Origin: Adineta ricciae
Lineage: Eukaryota > Rotifera > Eurotatoria > Adinetida > Adinetidae
Length of the DNA: 64,000 bases
Direction: 5' to 3'
Assembly: GCA_905250025.1 (NCBI GenBank)
Contig: CAJNOJ010000173.1
Coordinates: forward strand, 1 to 64,000
Shown: piece by piece, positions 58,548 through 64,000 of the stretch
Layout of the letters: each line of letters begins with the position of its first letter
How positions within the stretch are numbered: position 1 is the stretch's first letter
Made by a program: the position numbers and the translations under genes
The notes under the pieces: model-generated
Seen by the model: the letters and a program-made list of their open reading frames with translations, nothing else
What the model was told of the DNA's origin: nothing
The model's database searches: none

Positions 58548-59038
58548 ATGTCATTTACATTTGTAGCTTTTGCCTACCTTGCTGCACTCATTCTTACAGC
58601 ATTACTTATCTTTTTCGCCATATGGCACGTAAGCTATCCCATTATTTTCTCCTATTCTCTACACATCTTCACTTACTGTCATAGATTATTGCATTCGATG
58701 AATTAAAAAATGATCACAAAAATCCGATTGAACAATGCAAATCTTTGAATCCGTTGATTATACCGGAATACGCGACGCACGCATTCATTAATTTACTATT
58801 TCTACTCGGTGGTCAATGGTTTACACTCTTTCTCAATATGCCATTGATCGCTTTTCATATCAATAAATTTCGCAACCGTCCAGTCATGAGTGGATTTGGT
58901 ATTTATGACCCTACAAGTATAATGAACGCTCAAGCATTGAATTCTCTTCAACGTGAAGGCTGGATCAAACTTGGTTTTTATGTGATTACGTTTTTCTACT
59001 ATCTTTACGGAATGATTGCTGAATTAATTCGTGATTAA
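58548..59038 (+). CDS. CNIH: Cornichon homologue (cargo receptor)
   Basis: Exons 58548-58628 and 58685-59038 give 144 aa, the family length. The N-terminal MSFTFVAFAYLAALILTALL, IIAFDELKNDHKNPIEQC and NPLIIPEYATHAFINLLFLL match cornichon segment by segment, with the conserved IAFDELK and NPLI-PEY motifs. It has three to four membrane spans. Cornichons package membrane cargo into COPII vesicles leaving the ER. The stop lies 102 bp before RMC1 on the same strand, close enough for an operon. Confidence 0.95.
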
Positions 59039-59140
59039 CTCGAGAGCAACTCGTTTTTCTCTTTCCTCAAAATAAACTCCGCATTTTTCCTCTTTTTGTT
59101 GTGTGACAAACAAAAATTCAGTCAATTTTTCACTTTCCAG

Positions 59141-62100
59141 ATGTTGAATAATCAATCGAGCTACTTTCTGAAACTATCAACTCAACCAATTATTTTCGAG
59201 CCGATCAGTAATGGCACCAGTGTGTTCTATGACAAAGATAATCAACAGTTGTTTTGCGTTCGCGGTTCTGGTGCAATGGGTAAGCATAACTGACAATACA
59301 TTTTCCACTGATTCTTTTTCAGATAACACATGTCGTATGAACAAGAAGAAAATACCGATAGTTTTCGTTTTACTCGACGTAAAAAACAAAATCGTCGCAC
59401 GATACCTGTCAATCCTCCAATCGAATCATCCATTTTCGATCCGGAGCAATTACTTAAAAATCTCGAAAATAAAATTCAATTGATTCGATCGAGTTATTTC
59501 TGGTCACAATTCCAAGAACGCCTTCAGCAGTGGATCTATCGTCAATCGACATCGATTGATATTTTATGTTACGGTCTTGGTCATATCAATCAATCTCTCT
59601 CCTCACAATATCAATACGCGCTACTGAAAGTGATCGAAGAACGTTTCGAAGATCGAATTCAGATTATTTACCTGTATGATCCGATTTGGACCAACGATGA
59701 ATACACTTTTCTCGAGAAGACAAACCAATGCTCTAAGTACGAGCTTATTCGAGAGAATAATCAAGCTTTTCAAACCATCGTTCGACCGTCCTTGTTCTAC
59801 ATACCGTTTTGTTCCAAGCCAATTCACAATAACCTTCTCTACTCAAACTGGACGAAAGAGAAATTGAAAGAAATTGTGATATTCGGAAATAGTCTGGAGA
59901 GATTCTCCAACGAAGTTCAATTTGACGAGAATAAATACTACTACATTTATCAAAGCACAAGTTTTTCAATTGAACTATCCTTACCATTATTCGAACATTA
60001 TACCAATGCCTTTCATGAACAAGTCTTTACGACATTTGATCGAACCGAGATTCCTATCATCAACGAAAAACTCATCCGATCATCAAAACGCGATAAACAG
60101 AAGAAAACTTCACTACCTAAAACTACTATTGAACAAGTGTCCGAAGAAATCTGGTTCATGAATATCAAACCAGTTTATTCGAACGATGATGAAATTGTTG
60201 TAAGATAGAATTCTACTATCTAAACTATAAAATGAAACATATTTTGTTGAAGAATAAAAATAACATGTTTGTTCTTGTTCGTTTTAGGTGTGACTGTGAA
60301 AGGTCAACGTCATGAACAAGCATATTCATTTCGTCTTGAAGATAAAGGTGCGATTCAATCGATTAAATTCAATCCTGATCTTTCGGTCTTAGCGATAAAA
60401 CGTAATTCCAATTCAGTAGAATTTCTCAATTTTCCATCGATTCCGTCAGTGCCCACATCACCTCGTTCACCCTCGTCATCAATGGCAACTACAGCAACTA
60501 TTCTTCAACCTGACACGATCGAGTATTCGCAATTATCGAAAACAAAAGCAAGTAAACTATACGATTTCAATTGGTTATCTGATAAAGAAATTGTCTTTGT
60601 GACTGATCTTTCACTGGAACATTACATCTTAAGTGCAAAACAACGAACTTTGCGACAATTGAAAACGCATGAACTTAGCAATATTCATTGGCAGTTGTTT
60701 TCACGCGAAATGAATCTTTTATTGATATCAGCTGGTACACCATCAGGCAATTCATTGATTCCATTTTCATTCCATAAGACACAGCAACAGCAATTAGTTA
60801 AACTACCGAAATTTGAAGTTGATTTACCTCAAGTGACAAACCTACGTTCGAATTCTACGGCATCCAGTGCAACGAATCAATCAACAAGTAAACGATGCAA
60901 TGAATTGACAGAACGAGATTGTATGTTAGCAAATATCTATGGCAAATCATATCTTTTCATTGTTCGACAATTGTTTCGAGTTGCTGGTTCGTGTTAAGCT
61001 CAACCTTTTCTTCACGAATCTCAACTTTTTCTCCTCTAGGACAAGGATCGATTGAGGTCGTTCTCTACCAGATCGAAGATGATCATAAACCTGCTCAAAA
61101 ACGTCATATTCTACGCTTGAACCTACATGGTAGATGTGCATTAAACGTTGTAGATAATCTAATCTTGATTCATCATCAACCGACAACTTCATGCTATATT
61201 TATGACATTGAAGATAAATCAACGTCACAATATGATGGATTTCAAACTTTACACGAACCTTTACTTTCGCAACTATTAATTCAACCGGTAAATGTTAATT
61301 GGCAATTACTTTCCTCGACGATGTCAACCGCACCAGCAACTATTGAACTATATTCATCTAACTGGATTGTGTTCTTACCTAATGTCATCATTGATGTCAA
61401 AATGGGTTGTTTGTGGTACTTATTAACCAATCTGGATTATTTACTAGATAATATACCTGATCGACTACTTTTGATCGATATTTTATTACGACGAACAAGT
61501 GGTAAAGCATCTATCTTGACTTTATTGCGAACATTACTAACAAATGTCACTGCACCTGTTCAAATTGACTCGAATAATGTTTCGAACATAAGCTCGAGTC
61601 ATGTCTTAGATTTGTGGATTGAAATGATTGACCATATCAATCGTGTTTTTATCGAAAACTCTCCTAATCGTCCTCTACTAGATCAATCAGACATATTTTC
61701 CGTTCTTTCACTATTTTCTACTATCGCGTCCATATCAGCGACAGGTAGTTCGACAAAATACCATCGTTCATTATCGATCACCTCGAATGATACAACATTA
61801 GACGAACATGATCAAAATCATTCGTTAAAATTCGCTATCAGTGTTGTCATTGAGTACATTCGTTCGTTAAATGATTATAATATCTCGGTTCAATATTTTA
61901 TCTACGAATTATTGGTTAATTTATTAGTAAGAAATAATCAATTTTTTCAGCTACAACAGTTAATTCAATATCAAGTGTTGACTGATTCCTTGCAACTCGG
62001 TAAGAACCTGTTTACTCTTTCTAATTGATAATCATCCACTAAGAACAGAACAAAACTATTTTAATCATCATTCGTTGTAAACAAATGATTCATATTCCTT

Positions 62101-62587
62101 ATCTTTGGTATTTTCCATCCATTCGCTTCGATTGGTCTTTAATCTATTTCCACTTGTCTTTGTAGCTTGTCTGCTTCTATCGCTCTCGAACACTCAACAG
62201 CCAACAACGCAACTAGCACTTGATATGCTTAAACGTTTGACGAATGCTAATGAAGAAATAGTCGAGATTCTCCTTGGCCATAATTTTATCATCGAAGCTC
62301 TGCATTTCTGCATCGATCATCTGCCGATCACTCGAACATTAGCACGTAAACTTTTAGAAGCGGCAATTAAATCCGATGAACTTCTGTCGTCGACGACATC
62401 CAATCAGAAGATTCTTTTTTATACTGTTTATACATTCTTTGAAGAATATTTTCAACGTACAACAACTATTAGTGCTTTAGCTCAATCGACAAGTAATAAT
62501 GAACAAAAAGATGAACTTGAAATGTTTAAATCCCTATTTAATTTACACTTTCGTAATCAAGAATCAGATGTGCCCAATATTCAGTGA
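59141..62587 (+). CDS. RMC1: Regulator of MON1-CCZ1 complex homologue
   Basis: Exons 59141-59279, 60288-60986, 61040-61999 and 62166-62587 encode 739 aa (human RMC1 has 657). Colinear matches with RMC1/C18orf8: SSYFLKLSTQPIIFEPISN, GVTVKGQRHEQAYSFRLEDK, LPKFEVDLPQ, LTERDCMLANIYGKSYLF, EVVLYQIEDDHKPAQKRHIL, CALNVVDNLILIHHQ, LDQSDIFSVL and ALDMLKRLTNANEEIVEILL. It is a beta-propeller N-half with a helical C-half that supports Rab7 activation on late endosomes. Intron 1 is 1008 bp, far longer than the other introns here, and holds another gene. AG lies directly before the ATG. The second intron uses donor GTTCGT. Confidence 0.93.
59330..60208 (+). CDS. SRR1-like protein nested in RMC1 intron 1
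   Basis: A complete 292-aa single-exon frame on the same strand as RMC1, inside its first intron. The SRR1 domain pattern is present: TSIDILCYGLGHINQSLSSQ (the CYGLG loop), IIYLYDPIWTNDEYTFLE, a central LFYIPFCSKPIHNNLLYSNW and KEIVIFGNSLERF. An N-terminal basic stretch (FRFTRRKKQNRR) precedes it. SRR1 proteins act in circadian or nuclear functions in plants and yeast and in haem regulation in animals; the role here is unknown. A polypyrimidine tract and CAG (59320-59322) stand 7 bp before the start. Splicing RMC1 exon 1 to that AG would not read into this frame, so a trans-spliced leader is the more likely use. Confidence 0.85.
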   Translation: MSYEQEENTDSFRFTRRKKQNRRTIPVNPPIESSIFDPEQLLKNLENKIQLIRSSYFWSQFQERLQQWIYRQSTSIDILCYGLGHINQSLSSQYQYALLKVIEERFEDRIQIIYLYDPIWTNDEYTFLEKTNQCSKYELIRENNQAFQTIVRPSLFYIPFCSKPIHNNLLYSNWTKEKLKEIVIFGNSLERFSNEVQFDENKYYYIYQSTSFSIELSLPLFEHYTNAFHEQVFTTFDRTEIPIINEKLIRSSKRDKQKKTSLPKTTIEQVSEEIWFMNIKPVYSNDDEIVVR

Positions 62588-62698
62588 TTAATCCATGTTT
62601 TTCTTTGTGTTTAGTTTTCTTACTTTCATTTATTTCGTGCTCAGATTCGTTTGTTCATTCATTGATTCGCTCTTTCATTATTCTTTCTTCTTTTTTAG
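62588..62698. other. Short intergenic spacer with acceptor-like AG
   Basis: 111 bp between RMC1 and the DED gene, T-rich, ending in TTTTTTAG directly before the ATG. Confidence 0.55.
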
Positions 62699-63079
62699 AT
62701 GGATCGAGCTAATTACCCGTTACGTACACTTTTATTGCATATCGATCAGCAATTATCCAATGACGAACGACGGGATCTATGTTTTCTTGTCGGTTGTGAA
62801 GACGTTCCACGTCGGATTCTTGACACAGTTATAAAAGACAACGCATCGCCAATGACCGAGGTGTGGGAAGCATTGTTCGATCGGCGAAAAATTACAACTG
62901 GCAATGTGGATTATTTAATCGAACGTTTGACACGAATAAATCGCTTAGATCTAGCAGAATTGTTGAAAAAGTTCTGTCCAGTACCATTCTCATTATCAAC
63001 TCAGCCGTTACCACAAATGGCAGGTCATGTGGAACAACAAGTAGCAATGTCAACTGGATTTGCCCAGATCGATCTGTAA
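62699..63079 (+). CDS. Small death-effector-domain protein, 126 aa
   Basis: A single exon. Residues 5-90 fit a death effector domain: YPLRTLLLHIDQQLSNDERR for helices 1-2, DLCFLVG for the FL motif, then WEALFDRRKITTGNVDYLIE and RINRLDLAELLKKF, including the RxDL-type motif near the last helix. The C-terminal 35 residues are polar. DED proteins bridge receptors and caspases or form filaments. A protein made of one DED could act as an adaptor or as a decoy. It follows RMC1 by 111 bp on the same strand. Confidence 0.72.
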   Translation: MDRANYPLRTLLLHIDQQLSNDERRDLCFLVGCEDVPRRILDTVIKDNASPMTEVWEALFDRRKITTGNVDYLIERLTRINRLDLAELLKKFCPVPFSLSTQPLPQMAGHVEQQVAMSTGFAQIDL

Positions 63080-63448
63080 AATATGTTTCACCTTTGTGAA
63101 CTTGTGAATACTTTTACATTCAAATTTCAAACGTATTATATGAATTGTCTTTTAAAATAAAAAATAAAACTAGGGTATAACGTTTAGAACTTCAACTACA
63201 TCTGCATGTGAAAAGTAGAGTAAACACCATCGACATAGTGTATTAGAATTGCCTCTCGAACGTGATTGACGATAAGAAAATTATACAGCTGCAAGGTACA
63301 TAGAATTGATTTCTATATAACAACATTTTATATAGTTGGACTGAAGAAAACGAACGAAAACACTTATACCGACGTTCTAATGTGTGAGCGTAACTATTTC
63401 ATATCCTACTTTTTATCTATAACAAGTCATCCATGACCTAGTTTATAT
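63080..63448. other. Intergenic, no gene seen
   Basis: About 370 bp, with an AATAAA-type tract after the DED stop near 63157-63168. Confidence 0.5.
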
Positions 63449-63968
63449 ATGTCTACACTACTATCAGTTCGTTTAAACAGTTTTCATCCGATGACTGGTT
63501 TAGACAATGATCAAAATGACATTAAGCTTCATGTTATCGAGACAACGCCCTCGAAAGACAAGTCTTCGACAAAGAATAACGTTGAATATCAACCGAATTC
63601 TGACTTAGACGACGGGAAACTTCTTCGTAAACTTGACCTTCATCTCATTCCTACAATGACAGTGCTTTACCTCTTGAGCTATCTGGATCGTGTCAACATT
63701 GGTCAAGCCAAGATCGATGGTCTGATGGAAACAATCAAACTGACAAGTGCTCAGTACAATACCTGTTTGAGTGTTTTCTTTGCCACATATGTTCTATTTG
63801 AAATTCCGTCGAATCTTGTTTTGAAAAAATTACGGCCAAGTCGATGGATTCCGATGATAATGATTTCATGGGGCATCGTTATGACACTAATGGGTTTGAT
63901 AAACTCATATGCAAGTTTAATTGTGTGTCGATTATTGTTAGGCGCAGCCGAATCGGGTCTTTTTCCAG
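63449..63968 (+). CDS. Fungal-type anion:cation symporter (ACS, Dal5-like MFS), first exon
   Basis: A 5' exon of 173 codons ending at a GTAAAG donor at 63969; the rest lies outside the window. The start is uncertain (MSTLLSV or MTGLDNDQ). After a polar head, RKLDLHLIPTMTVLYLLSYL and LDRVNIGQAKIDGL form the first span and loop, followed by QYNTCLSVFFATYVLFEIPS, NLVLKKLRPSRWIP and LLLGAAESGLFPG. This signature set belongs to the ACS family of fungi (allantoate, nicotinate, pantothenate and similar permeases). Such sequences are rare in animals, so transfer from a fungus is likely. Substrate unknown. Confidence 0.82.
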
Positions 63969-64000
63969 GTAAAGTAAGAAGTAGTTTCTAATAGATATCG

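Noticed and set aside
1-64000. tRNA or rRNA genes
   Set aside because: I saw no cloverleaf with A and B boxes and no rRNA segments; a dedicated scan was not possible, so short RNA genes could be missed.

Overview
The window reads as nuclear DNA of a bdelloid rotifer or a close relative. It is AT-rich, its genes are split by many 45-60 bp GT-AG introns, and loci occur in near-identical pairs. It carries families that are common in bdelloids: a TIR-domain protein, an FkbM methyltransferase and an ADP-ribosyltransferase/TPR protein. Splice-acceptor-like AGs sit just before several start codons, which fits spliced-leader trans-splicing. The assignment rests on gene content only.

Layout. Bases 1-15275 (block alpha-1) hold a partial gene, a TIR-domain protein gene convergent with an FkbM methyltransferase, a double alpha-crystallin small heat-shock protein, an ependymin-like secreted protein, a nicotianamine synthase (NAS), a ZIP metal importer and the first part of a CDF/ZnT zinc exporter. 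After a single N, bases 15277-25078 plus 25080-27790 repeat the same series (block alpha-2); the last piece runs backwards. Bases 27792-34346 (beta-1) and 36827-about 42690 (beta-2) are a second pair, each with a ZnT gene divergent from a Cys-rich double-ACD small heat-shock protein, followed by a GH28-like gene remnant. An LTR retroelement sits at the end of beta-1 and runs into a 100-N gap.

Bases 43925-46677 are an intact-looking Tc5-like DNA transposon with 354-bp inverted repeats. Next comes a broken ART/TPR gene split by a 730-bp foldback element. From about 49.7 kb the window looks like ordinary conserved eukaryotic genome: an SLC17 transporter, a diacylglycerol kinase epsilon-like gene, a TAB1 homologue and ERO1 on the minus strand; cornichon, RMC1 (with an SRR1-like gene nested in its first intron), a small death-effector-domain protein and the start of a fungal-type ACS transporter on the plus strand.

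How the genes may work together. NAS makes a metal chelator in other organisms, ZIP brings divalent metal into the cytosol, ZnT removes zinc, and the small heat-shock proteins have Cys-rich N-termini. Cores matching the metal-response element (TGCRCNC) lie upstream of the ZnT genes. I infer a metal-homeostasis and stress island, which is the strongest candidate here for an undescribed system. Four N joins fall in or beside ZnT and transposon sequence, so copy order and tandem arrangement need long reads.
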